Source: Bacteroidales bacterium (GTDB lineage Bacteria; Bacteroidota; Bacteroidia; Bacteroidales; UBA932). From it: 35,548 nt of DNA. A program made the position numbers and the translations under genes. The stretch lies in NCBI GenBank assembly GCA_017509755.1, contig JAFWOY010000037.1, forward strand, positions 1 through 35,548, read 5' to 3'. The notes beneath the pieces are model-generated. The model ran no database searches. It saw nothing but the letters and a program-made list of their open reading frames with translations, and had not been told where the DNA came from. Of this stretch, positions 16,350 to 24,089 are shown piece after piece (the stretch's first letter is position 1; each line of letters begins with the position of its first letter).

Positions 16350-16906
16350 TATTCCGTATCTTTCAAATAGCGGTTGATTGTTTCTTTCAGTTGTTTTCGG
16401 GCTTTCGCCAGTACCCCGGCCGATCCCTTTTCACTGATTCCCAGCATCTGTCCGATCTCTTTGTGCGAATAGCCGTCGATGCAATACAGGTTGAAAACCG
16501 TTCTTCGCAAGGCAGGCAGCGCGGAAATCCACTCCAACAGCTTCTCCGGCGGCACATCCACCATTTCCTCCTCTGTCGGTTCCGGAATCGAATCCCGAGC
16601 CCTGAAATCCAGCGAGAGGGTCCGCCATCGCTTCCGTCGGATCTCATTCAGGGCCATATTGATGGCAATCCGGCTGATCCACCCTTGAAGAGAGCCCTTT
16701 CCTGTATAGGTGAAGGTCGCTATCCGGTCCAAGGCCCGCAGGAGCGCCTCCTGCATCAGATCCTGCGCGTCCTCGGGATTGTCGGTGTAGCGCCGGCACA
16801 GTGTCAGCACCCGGGCTGCATAACGTTTATACAGCTCTTCCTCTGCCGCCCTGTCACCCTGCGCACAGCATCGGGCCAGATCATGTTCATTCAGCGCTTG
16901 ATACAC
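16349..16906 (-). CDS. ECF-type RNA polymerase sigma factor
   Basis: 185-residue sigma-70 family, ECF subgroup. Region 2 is seen in NPEDAQDLMQEALLRALDRI and GSLQGWISRIAINMALNEIRR. Region 4 is seen in LPALRRTVFNLYCIDGYSHK and EIGQMLGISEKGSAGVLAKA, a helix-turn-helix for the -35 box. It heads the operon with its anti-sigma fusion, serpin and barrel protein, which are the first guesses for its regulon. A -7 element TAACTTTG lies 23 bases upstream. The Bacteroidetes anti-sigma pairing supports an envelope-responsive ECF rather than a housekeeping factor. Confidence 0.93.
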   Translation of the reverse strand: MYQALNEHDLARCCAQGDRAAEEELYKRYAARVLTLCRRYTDNPEDAQDLMQEALLRALDRIATFTYTGKGSLQGWISRIAINMALNEIRRKRWRTLSLDFRARDSIPEPTEEEMVDVPPEKLLEWISALPALRRTVFNLYCIDGYSHKEIGQMLGISEKGSAGVLAKARKQLKETINRYLKDTE

Positions 16907-16928
16907 CAGTTTGCATCCTTATTCCCGG

Positions 16929-16936
16929 CAAAGTTA
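16929..16936 (-). promoter_or_regulatory. -7 element of the ECF sigma operon
   Basis: On the minus strand this reads TAACTTTG, a match to TAnnTTTG. No good -33 box was found 19-21 bases upstream (GTTTAG is the nearest), which may mean it depends on another factor or is weak. Confidence 0.45.
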
Positions 16937-17030
16937 CTACTTTTCTTTTCTACCCACTAAACACACAAATCATCGGAATACGTCTCAGAAATCCGAAAAA
17001 ACTTGTAATTTTACCTCGACAATCCGGACA

Positions 17031-18434
17031 ATGAGCCACCTGCTTTCCATTCTGCTTACGCTCGCGTTGATCGGCATCCTGATCTACATCATTGCCGAGA
17101 ACGAGCACCCCGTCCATACCCTGGCGTGGGTGATCGCCATCGTTTTCCTGCCTGTCATCGGCCTGATTCTCTACTTTCTGGTCGGCCACAGGCCCCGGCG
17201 CAAACGGCTTGTTGAAGCGGAGGAACTCCAGCAATTCAAAGCACTTACAAAGCAGCAGCACCAAACGGCCATCGCATCTACGCCAGACGCTTTCAACGGC
17301 CTGGCCACCTTGATGCAAACGATGAACCAGGCCTTCCCGCTGAAAGGTAATACTGTCAAGCCGTACCTGGAATTCTACCCAATGCTCGACGACCTGCTTG
17401 CAGACCTGGAAAGCGCCCGGGATCACATCCATTTTGAATTCTTCAAGTTCGAAAACGACCCTTCCGGCCGGCGCGTCGCCGAGGTCCTGAAGCGCAAGGC
17501 AAGCGAAGGTGTGACGGTCCGCATCCAATACGACGACCTGGGTAATCTGACGCGTAAACGATTCTACCGGGAACTGAAAAGAGCCGGCATCCAGGTCAAA
17601 CCCTTCCTGGCCTTGACCCTTCCCTTTATTTCTGAAAATATCAATTTCCGCAACCACCGCAAAATCGTGGTGGTGGACGGACGCGTGGGCTATCTGGGCG
17701 GCATGAACATCGCGGAGCGCTACGGCGCCGGGCTCACATGGGGCCCGTGGCGCGACACGCACCTGCGCGTGGAAGGTCCTGCCGTGGCTGAACTCCAGAC
17801 TTCCTTCCTGTGCGACTGGCGCTTCTCTTCCGGAGAATTACTGGCGGAACCGCGCTACTATCCACCCATCCCTGCCACTGGCGATACGCTGATGCAAGTC
17901 ATTTCTTCCGGTCCGATGGACGAATGGCACGTGGCCATGCAGGGGCTCGTGCGCTTGCTTGCCAATGCGCGACAATATGTGTATATCCAGTCCCCTTATT
18001 TCATTCCTACGCCCTCCGTCATGCTGGCGTTGAAGAATGCGGCCCTTTCCGGCGTAGATATCCGGGTCATGTTCCCGTGGAGGGGCGATAGCGGTCCGCT
18101 CGTCTCGCTGGCTTCCAAATCGTATGTCCGAGAGGCTTTGGCGGCCGGTGTCCAGATTTATTTCTACCGGAAAGGATTCCTGCACTCCAAGACGGTGGTC
18201 GCTGACGATTGTTTCACAACCATCGGTTCCACCAATGTGGACGTGCGCAGTTACACTCTCGACTTCGAGATCAACGCTTATGTCTATAATGAGAAACTGG
18301 CGCTGGAAATGAAAGCGGCTTTCTTGCGCGACCAGCACGACAGCGAGCACACCGATCTGGTACGATGGAACCAACGTGCCCCTATCCAAAAATTCAAAGA
18401 ATCCTTTGCCAGACTGTTCTCACCGCTATTGTAA
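17031..18434 (+). CDS. cls: Cardiolipin synthase (phospholipase D family)
   Basis: 467-residue membrane enzyme that condenses two phosphatidylglycerol molecules into cardiolipin and glycerol. Two N-terminal helices (residues about 3-22 and 30-52) precede two HKD active sites: H209-x-K211-x4-D216 in NHRKIVVVDGRVGYLGG, and H385-x-K387-x4-D392 in LHSKTVVADD. Each is followed by the typical GG or GS motif. The ATG at 17031 is chosen over a longer frame starting at 16911 because that extension overlaps the divergent sigma promoter and has no membrane or family features. A weak -7-like TAATTTTA lies at 17006-17013. With pssA it is one of two phospholipid head-group genes in the window. Confidence 0.93.
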   Translation: MSHLLSILLTLALIGILIYIIAENEHPVHTLAWVIAIVFLPVIGLILYFLVGHRPRRKRLVEAEELQQFKALTKQQHQTAIASTPDAFNGLATLMQTMNQAFPLKGNTVKPYLEFYPMLDDLLADLESARDHIHFEFFKFENDPSGRRVAEVLKRKASEGVTVRIQYDDLGNLTRKRFYRELKRAGIQVKPFLALTLPFISENINFRNHRKIVVVDGRVGYLGGMNIAERYGAGLTWGPWRDTHLRVEGPAVAELQTSFLCDWRFSSGELLAEPRYYPPIPATGDTLMQVISSGPMDEWHVAMQGLVRLLANARQYVYIQSPYFIPTPSVMLALKNAALSGVDIRVMFPWRGDSGPLVSLASKSYVREALAAGVQIYFYRKGFLHSKTVVADDCFTTIGSTNVDVRSYTLDFEINAYVYNEKLALEMKAAFLRDQHDSEHTDLVRWNQRAPIQKFKESFARLFSPLL

Positions 18435-18481
18435 GCCCCTCCAGCCCGATCTGGCTTCATTCTTGCAGCATAGCTGCCGCG

Positions 18482-20839
18482 ATGCGATTTGCGGTTAAAA
18501 TAGCTTTCGTCCTGCTTTCGATGCTGACCGTTGTCATGCCTGCAGCGGCCCAGAAGGCCGTTTTGTCAGGTTATGTGAAAGAAGCATCCAGTGGCGAACC
18601 ACTCATCGGTGCGGTGGTTTTTACAGAAGACCTGTCTGTCGGTGTAGCCACCAACAATTATGGTTTTTACTCGCTTCAGATCGACAGCAAGGAACAGGTT
18701 ATCAAATGTGCCTATGCCGGCTATCTGACCGCAGAAGTCAAAATCAATCCCAAGACATCGCTCAAATACGATTTCGCACTTGAAGAAGACCACGTGATGC
18801 TGGAGGCGGCCCGGGTGTTTTCCAAAAGCAAACGCGAACAACTGACCTTGCCGCAACTGGGGAAAGAATCGGTAACCGGTGATTTGATCCGGAAACTTCC
18901 TGCCCTGATGGGAGAAGCCGACGTAATCCGGGTCATCCAGATGATGCCCGGAGTCCAGACGCCGAGCGAAGGTTCCACCGGCTTCAGCGTGCGCGGCGGA
19001 GGCATCGACCAGAATCTGGTACTGATGGATGGCGCACCGCTCTACAACTCAGGCCATTTCCTTGGATTCATGTCGATGTTCAACGGCGATGTCGTCAAAA
19101 ATGCCCAACTATACAAGGGCGATTTTCCCGCCAACTTCGGCGGGCGCCTTTCTTCCGTGCTCGACGTCAGTACGCGCGACGGCAACAACAGCGAATTCAA
19201 AGGTGATTTCTCCATCGGCCTGATTACTTCCAAACTGGCCGTCGAGGGTCCGATTGTCAAGGACAAACTATCCTTCATGCTCGCCGGCAGAAGGACTTAC
19301 ATGGATCTCTTCTTCCCCCTTTTCGGAAAAAAGATTCCCAAAAACACCCAGATGTATTTCTATGACCTCAATGGGAAGATCAGCTGGGTCGCGAGCCCGA
19401 AAGACCGCATTTACCTGAGCGCCTTCAGCGGCAAAGACGTTTTCGGGATGTCGATGGAAGATTTCGACCTCAGCCTGATGAAATTCAGTTTTGCCAACCA
19501 TACCCAGACCCTGCACTGGAGCCACGAATTCTCGCCCAAGGTATTCTTCAATACCTCTCTTTACAATTCCCGCTACAATGCCGGCCTGGACTGCGACATG
19601 ACCAGCACGAGTTTCAATTACCTGACGGCCATCGGGGAAACGGGACTGAAAGCCGGCATAACCTGGTACATCAATCCGCAGAATACGGTCAAGGCCGGCA
19701 TCCAGGCTGCCTACTACAGGATGGATCCGGGCGATGTCACTCCCTCCGACGAGGAATCCATCGTGCAGGCACTCCACATGCCACAAAGCCAAAGCGTCAT
19801 GCCGTCTGTGTATATCCAGAACGAACAGAAGATCGGCAAACTGACGCTTCGCTACGGTTTCCGGCTGTCATCGTTCACATCGCTTGGAGAAGCCGACCAG
19901 CATTATTACAATCCACGGACACACGAAAAAGACAAGACCGTCCATTTCGACAAAGGAAAACCCATTAAAACCGACATCGGTTTTGAACCGCGTATATCGG
20001 GTTCGTTGTCCGTCAGTCCCGATTTCTCCCTGAAAGCGGCTTACTCCCGCTCTTTCCAGTACATCCAGCAAGTGCCGATCAGCATCTCCGGAAGCCCGGT
20101 CGATGCCTGGTTCATGGCCTCTCCCAATATCGAACCGCAGTGTTCCGACCAGTTCTCGGCCGGACTCAATGCCCTCTTTGCCAACCAGGCCCTGGAACTC
20201 TCCGCAGAAGCCTTTTACAAGAACAACAAGCATACGATGGATTTCACGGAGAACCCCGGTTTCGTGTTCGACGATGCCGAGCGGGAAAAGCTGCTCCGTT
20301 TCGGCAAGTCGTATTCTTTCGGCACGGAACTCATGCTCCGCTACGATTTCGACCGATTCGGAGGGTGGGTCTCCTACACTTGGTCGCGCGCTATTTACGA
20401 TATTCCAGAACTGAATGGTGGAAAGCCCTACCGTTCCCCCCTGAACCACGAGCATTCCGTCAATTTCGTCCTGTCGTATGATTTCACCCGCCGGGTTTCC
20501 GCCTCGGCGGACTGGGTCTTTTACAGTGGCGCTCCCACCACCTTCCCGAACGGCCGTTTCGTTTACGGCGGATCCTACGCGTCGATTTATCCGTCCAGGA
20601 ACGAAGACTCCCTGCCCGATTACCACAGAATGGACCTTTCCCTGACCTTGAAAAGCAAGCGAAGGGCAGAAGGAAAGCCCTGGGGCAGCGAGTGGAACTT
20701 CTCGTTCTATAACGCCTATTCCCGTCACAACGCCTGGTCGCTGGCCTTCCTTTACAGTAAGAAGGAAGAGCGGCCCCTGGCCATGAAAGTGTACCTGTTC
20801 ACCATCATCCCGTCGATATCCTACAATGTCTATTTCTAA
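18482..20839 (+). CDS. TonB-dependent outer-membrane receptor with carboxypeptidase-regulatory-like domain
   Basis: 785-residue SusC-like/CirA-like receptor. A signal peptide (MRFAVKIAFVLL...PAAAQ) is followed by a carboxypeptidase regulatory-like beta-sandwich (GYVKEASSGEPLIGAVVF). The plug has VIRVIQMMPGV, FSVRGGGIDQNLVLMDGAPL and FPANFGGRLSSVLDV. A long barrel ends in ITISYNVYF-like aromatic residues (PSISYNVYF). Met at 18482 is taken as start because the longer frame upstream overlaps the cls gene and the signal peptide begins here. A DUF4249 lipoprotein overlaps its end by 14 bases, a pairing common in Bacteroidetes. The ligand is unknown; no sigma or anti-sigma or glycoside hydrolase is linked directly, so it is not a standard glycan locus. 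Confidence 0.92.
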   Translation: MRFAVKIAFVLLSMLTVVMPAAAQKAVLSGYVKEASSGEPLIGAVVFTEDLSVGVATNNYGFYSLQIDSKEQVIKCAYAGYLTAEVKINPKTSLKYDFALEEDHVMLEAARVFSKSKREQLTLPQLGKESVTGDLIRKLPALMGEADVIRVIQMMPGVQTPSEGSTGFSVRGGGIDQNLVLMDGAPLYNSGHFLGFMSMFNGDVVKNAQLYKGDFPANFGGRLSSVLDVSTRDGNNSEFKGDFSIGLITSKLAVEGPIVKDKLSFMLAGRRTYMDLFFPLFGKKIPKNTQMYFYDLNGKISWVASPKDRIYLSAFSGKDVFGMSMEDFDLSLMKFSFANHTQTLHWSHEFSPKVFFNTSLYNSRYNAGLDCDMTSTSFNYLTAIGETGLKAGITWYINPQNTVKAGIQAAYYRMDPGDVTPSDEESIVQALHMPQSQSVMPSVYIQNEQKIGKLTLRYGFRLSSFTSLGEADQHYYNPRTHEKDKTVHFDKGKPIKTDIGFEPRISGSLSVSPDFSLKAAYSRSFQYIQQVPISISGSPVDAWFMASPNIEPQCSDQFSAGLNALFANQALELSAEAFYKNNKHTMDFTENPGFVFDDAEREKLLRFGKSYSFGTELMLRYDFDRFGGWVSYTWSRAIYDIPELNGGKPYRSPLNHEHSVNFVLSYDFTRRVSASADWVFYSGAPTTFPNGRFVYGGSYASIYPSRNEDSLPDYHRMDLSLTLKSKRRAEGKPWGSEWNFSFYNAYSRHNAWSLAFLYSKKEERPLAMKVYLFTIIPSISYNVYF

Positions 20840-21770
20840 TCACAGGTGTTTGCCAGCCCTCGTTGTTCTCTGCATCATGGTCCTGACTGGATGCAGTGAA
20901 GAAGTGGATGTCCACACACGGAGTATGGACCGCTCCTATCTGGTGGTCGAAGCGATGCTTACCGACCGGGCCGACCAGTTGCAAAAGGTGCTGTTGACAG
21001 AGTCCATCGACTATTTCGAAATGGAACAGCCCCCCGTGGTAGCGGGAGCCAAAGTGTCGATCAGTGACGGGAAAGACACATACCCCTATACGGAATATCC
21101 TTCAGGAAGCGGTTGCTACGTCGGCCCGGAAGGTTTCCATGGAACGCCGGGAACCACCTATCGGCTTTCGATTGACGCCTCTGTCGGGGGGAAGCAAAAC
21201 CATTATGAAGCCGTCTCCACAATGGAAGAACCGGGATTTGAAGTCCAGGCGGTAGATTATATGTACTTGGGCAAGACGAACCCGCAAGCGGACAGCCTAT
21301 GGACTGTTGCAGTCTGGGGGCAGGACAGTCCGCATACAAGCTATTACTATGTCAGTGCCCAGTTGAACGAAGCCGTTTTTCCCCTCGGGCTCTCCCTTGT
21401 CATGGATGACAAGTATTTCAACGGACAGAAAGTCATCTGTTTCCCAATCACAACGCTCTACCAGACGGAAGCGACCCGGAAGCAGTACGGCGACTGCGGG
21501 AAATATCTGGAAACGGGAGACGTATTCACCTTGAACGTCTATTCCGTTCCCAAGGAGTATTATACCTTCTATATGGGATTCGTTTCCAGCAGCGTAGGAG
21601 CGGCCGTTCCGATGCTGCAGTCCCAGCCCTCAAATTGCCCTACCAACATTACAGGCGGTGATGCGGTCGGTTTCTTCATCGCCTGCTCTTCCTCTTCAGC
21701 CAGTGTCGTCATCGACGATCCGTTCCGGCCGTTCTATCTGAAAGCTTTCGGCGGATTTCCTTTCCCTTAG
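20826..21770 (+). CDS. DUF4249 outer-membrane lipoprotein partner of the TonB receptor
   Basis: 314-residue lipoprotein. The signal ends in lipobox VLTGC, so the mature protein begins at Cys23. The following LVVEAMLTDRADQLQKVLLT and ADVSISDG-type strands (VAGAKVSISDGKDTYPYTE) match the DUF4249 family, which travels with TonB receptors in place of SusD. It probably sits on the receptor at the cell surface and helps capture a ligand. The start overlaps the receptor's last 14 bases in another frame, indicating coupled expression. It has no SusD-type TPR repeats. Confidence 0.87.
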   Translation: MSISNHRCLPALVVLCIMVLTGCSEEVDVHTRSMDRSYLVVEAMLTDRADQLQKVLLTESIDYFEMEQPPVVAGAKVSISDGKDTYPYTEYPSGSGCYVGPEGFHGTPGTTYRLSIDASVGGKQNHYEAVSTMEEPGFEVQAVDYMYLGKTNPQADSLWTVAVWGQDSPHTSYYYVSAQLNEAVFPLGLSLVMDDKYFNGQKVICFPITTLYQTEATRKQYGDCGKYLETGDVFTLNVYSVPKEYYTFYMGFVSSSVGAAVPMLQSQPSNCPTNITGGDAVGFFIACSSSSASVVIDDPFRPFYLKAFGGFPFP

Positions 21771-21822
21771 TAAAGTAAGCGGGATTATGCTCGCCCGCAA
21801 AACTGGGCGGAAGTGGAGAAGG

Positions 21823-21926
21823 AATATGCTTAGAAGACCTTAGCCACCCTCGGCTATTAGAGGGAGGGGCCCGCCGCGAAGCGGTGGGAGGGGTCGCGCG
21901 GAGCGCGACGGTCTTCAAAGCATATT
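21823..21926. repeat. Cloverleaf-shaped non-coding repeat
   Basis: An outer stem pairs 21823-21839 (AATATGCTTAGAAGACC) with 21910-21926 (GGTCTTCAAAGCATATT), 16 of 17 positions. Inside lie three hairpins: CCCTC/GAGGG (21847-21851, 21860-21864); CCCGCCGC/GCGGTGGG with a GAA loop (21870-21888); and GTCGCGC/GCGCGAC with a GGA loop (21893-21909). The last two are almost flush with the outer stem. It is very G+C-rich inside and A+T-rich at the tips. It has no open frame and resembles a dispersed REP- or MITE-like element. Confidence 0.75.
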
Positions 21927-21954
21927 GCCTTCGGAACTGGAGAACAGTTTCCAT

Positions 21955-21994
21955 AGGACAAAAGAACGAGGGTGACCGATTATGAGTCACCCTC
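21955..21994 (-). terminator. Rho-independent terminator after tRNA-Arg(TCT)
   Basis: GAGGGTGAC (21968-21976) and GTCACCCTC (21986-21994) form a perfect 9-bp stem with a 9-base loop. Reading leftward, it is followed by GTTCTTTTGTCC, a T-rich tail. It lies about 18 bases past the tRNA 3' end. Confidence 0.75.
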
Positions 21995-22012
21995 CTGATT
22001 TTCAACGCTCCG

Positions 22013-22086
22013 TGATTCCGTCGGGATTCGAACCCGAGACCCACAGCTTAGAAGGCTGTTGCTCTATCCAGCTGAGCTACGGAACC
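22013..22086 (-). tRNA. tRNA-Arg(TCT)
   Basis: On the minus strand the acceptor GGTTCCG pairs with CGGAATC (one G-U). The D arm is GCTC/GAGC. The anticodon stem ACAGC/GCTGT holds loop CTTCTAA, giving anticodon TCT (codon AGA). The T arm is TCGGG-TTCGAAT-CCCGA. CCA is not encoded (ACGG follows), unlike the other two tRNAs in the window. A -7 box TATCTTTG lies 13 bases upstream. Confidence 0.94.
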
Positions 22087-22098
22087 CAATAGCGACTG

Positions 22099-22136
22099 CA
22101 AAGATAGCAATCTTTCCTAAATTCTTACTAAATTTG
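22099..22136. promoter_or_regulatory. Divergent -7 elements for tRNA-Arg (minus) and gls genes (plus)
   Basis: TATCTTTG on the minus strand (22099-22106) points to tRNA-Arg. TAAATTTG on the plus strand (22129-22136) points to the acyltransferase pair, 15 bases before its ATG. The -33 boxes are weak in both directions. Confidence 0.5.
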
Positions 22137-22151
22137 TAGGAACAACCCACC

Positions 22152-23009
22152 ATGATCAAAGACTACTCATCATTCGGTCCAGCATACCGAAACTTTCAGG
22201 TTCGGGAAAATGTTTATGTCCCAGAACCCGTGGATGACTTTTCAGGAGAAGACCCCTTTACCCGCATGGCACCCATCCGCGGGAAAAACAAGGACATCCG
22301 CTTTGACGAGACCTATCCCTATCTCGACAAGTCCATCAAATTCAAGTTTTTGCATGGCCTGGTCTATCTGATTGTCTGGATTGTCGGTTTCCCCGTAAAC
22401 CGCATCCGTTTCGGGCTCAGGATCGAAGGCAGGGAAAAGATCCGCAGGAACCGGAAACTCTTTGCAAACGGCGTGATGACCGTATGCAACCACGTGCACC
22501 GTTGGGATATGGTTTGCGTGTTGCAAGCCATGCGTTTCCGCATGGCCTGGATTCCCATGTACGCCCAGCCCTTCAACGGGAAGGATGGATTCAAGATGAA
22601 ATATGTTGGCGGTGTTCCCATCCCTGAGACATACAGCGGACTCAGCAAGTTTGAAGAAGCCATGAATGAACTGCACAAGCGCAAGAAGTGGATCCATATT
22701 TTCCCCGAAAGCTGCAGTTGGAAATTCTATACGCCGCTCCGGCCATTCAAGGCCGGCGCTTTCAATATGGCCTACCGCTATGCACTCCCTGTAGTCCCCA
22801 TGATTATTTCATTCCGCCCCCGCACAGGATGGCGCAAATGCTTTGGCAAAGACGAACCGCTGCTTACCATCCATGTCGGCGACCCGATTGTGCCGGATCC
22901 CAAAGCCCCCCGGAAAGAAGAGGCGGCCCGCATCCGCGACCTGGCCCACAAAACCATGCTCGACATGGCAGGGATTGTTTCCAATCCCTGGCCTTCCAGT
23001 ATTGATTGA
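22152..23009 (+). CDS. glsA: PlsC-family acyltransferase, probable glycine-lipid O-acyltransferase (GlsA-like)
   Basis: 285-residue lysophospholipid-acyltransferase-fold enzyme. The HX4D catalytic motif is NHVHRWD (His114, Asp119), and block III reads FPESCSW. A hydrophobic membrane-association segment lies at about 66-82 (FLHGLVYLIVWIVGF). The adjacent GNAT gene makes this look like the glsA half of the glsB-glsA pair of Bacteroides thetaiotaomicron. There, GlsA adds a second acyl chain to N-(3-hydroxyacyl)glycine to form glycine lipid. The order here is glsA before glsB, 17 bases apart. It could instead be a general 1-acylglycerol-3-phosphate acyltransferase; the GNAT neighbour favours the glycine-lipid reading. 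Confidence 0.75.
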   Translation: MIKDYSSFGPAYRNFQVRENVYVPEPVDDFSGEDPFTRMAPIRGKNKDIRFDETYPYLDKSIKFKFLHGLVYLIVWIVGFPVNRIRFGLRIEGREKIRRNRKLFANGVMTVCNHVHRWDMVCVLQAMRFRMAWIPMYAQPFNGKDGFKMKYVGGVPIPETYSGLSKFEEAMNELHKRKKWIHIFPESCSWKFYTPLRPFKAGAFNMAYRYALPVVPMIISFRPRTGWRKCFGKDEPLLTIHVGDPIVPDPKAPRKEEAARIRDLAHKTMLDMAGIVSNPWPSSID

Positions 23010-23026
23010 CATTCCTCCCCTCCCTT

Positions 23027-24082
23027 ATGAAAACCATCATCGATCCCGTTCCCGTCGAGTTGATCAAAGCAGAACTTACCCCCGCCAAAAAGTTGGAAGA
23101 CACCAACAAGGGGCACAACGAGCTGTACATCGTCACCTGGCAGGATTCACCCCACATCGTCACCGAAATCGGCCGCCTGCGCGAACTGGTTTTCCGCGAA
23201 GCGGGCGGTTCAACCGGCAACGCAATAGACCTGGACGAATACGACAAGATGGAGAATCCCTATAAACAGCTGATTGTCTGGGATCCCGACAAAGAAGAAA
23301 TCATCGGAGGCTATCGCTTCTTTTTCGGTGCCGATGCTGTGTTCGACGAGAAGGGGCAACCCGTCCTGGCCAGCTCGCACCAGTTCCATTTCTCGCAGCA
23401 TTTCATCGATACCTACCTGCCGTATGTCATCGAACTCGGACGCAATTTCGTGGTTCCTTCCCAGAGTGGCGTCAGGTCCATCTTCGCATTGGATAACCTG
23501 TGGGACGGCCTCGTGGCTATCATCATGAAGCATCCGGACCTGCTCTATTTCTTCGGGAAGATCACCATCTATCCTTCGTATGACAAAATCACCCGCGACC
23601 TGATTTACCATTTCCTCTGGAAACATTTCGGGGACAAAGAGGAACTCGTCCGTCCCTGGGACGATCAGGCAATCCTGCCCGCTTCCGATCCTGCTCTGAT
23701 GGACCTGGTCATCCATCAGGAAGACCCGGCTGAAGATTACAAACTGTTGAAAGGCGCGGCCAGAATGAGAGGTGTCAACGTTCCGCCCAACATGACCGCC
23801 TATCTGTCCATCACTTCCCAGATGATGATGTTCGGTACGGCCGTCAACCGCTTGATGCACGACATTGAGGATACTGCTGTCCTGATGCCGTTTGATGCCA
23901 TCTATCACGAGAAGAAGCGGCGGCACATCGGCGCCTATCTTCGCTTCTTCCATGAAAAAAAGAAGCGGCGGAAAGAAAATCCCGCCGCTCCTGAAACGGA
24001 AGAGCAAATGGTTGAAAACTGGCTGGCCAAGCGCAATCGCAAAGTCAAACGATTCCTCAAGAAAGTAGGCCGGAAACTATAG
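23027..24082 (+). CDS. glsB: GNAT-fold N-acyltransferase, probable N-acylglycine (commendamide) synthase (GlsB-like)
   Basis: 351-residue protein with an OlsB/hemolysin-type acetyltransferase fold (LRELVFREAGG, GGYRFFFG, VIELGRNFVVPS). In Bacteroides, GlsB joins a 3-hydroxyacyl chain to the amino group of glycine, giving the signalling lipid commendamide and the precursor of glycine lipids. The start at 23027 is chosen because the frame's earlier start is only a TTG inside the upstream stop region. The C-terminal 60 residues are strongly basic (HEKKKRRKENP, KRNRKVKRFLKKVGRK) and may bind the membrane surface. It is convergent with the GH20 gene, 7 bases apart. Confidence 0.75.
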   Translation: MKTIIDPVPVELIKAELTPAKKLEDTNKGHNELYIVTWQDSPHIVTEIGRLRELVFREAGGSTGNAIDLDEYDKMENPYKQLIVWDPDKEEIIGGYRFFFGADAVFDEKGQPVLASSHQFHFSQHFIDTYLPYVIELGRNFVVPSQSGVRSIFALDNLWDGLVAIIMKHPDLLYFFGKITIYPSYDKITRDLIYHFLWKHFGDKEELVRPWDDQAILPASDPALMDLVIHQEDPAEDYKLLKGAARMRGVNVPPNMTAYLSITSQMMMFGTAVNRLMHDIEDTAVLMPFDAIYHEKKRRHIGAYLRFFHEKKKRRKENPAAPETEEQMVENWLAKRNRKVKRFLKKVGRKL

Positions 24083-24089
24083 CTTTTCC

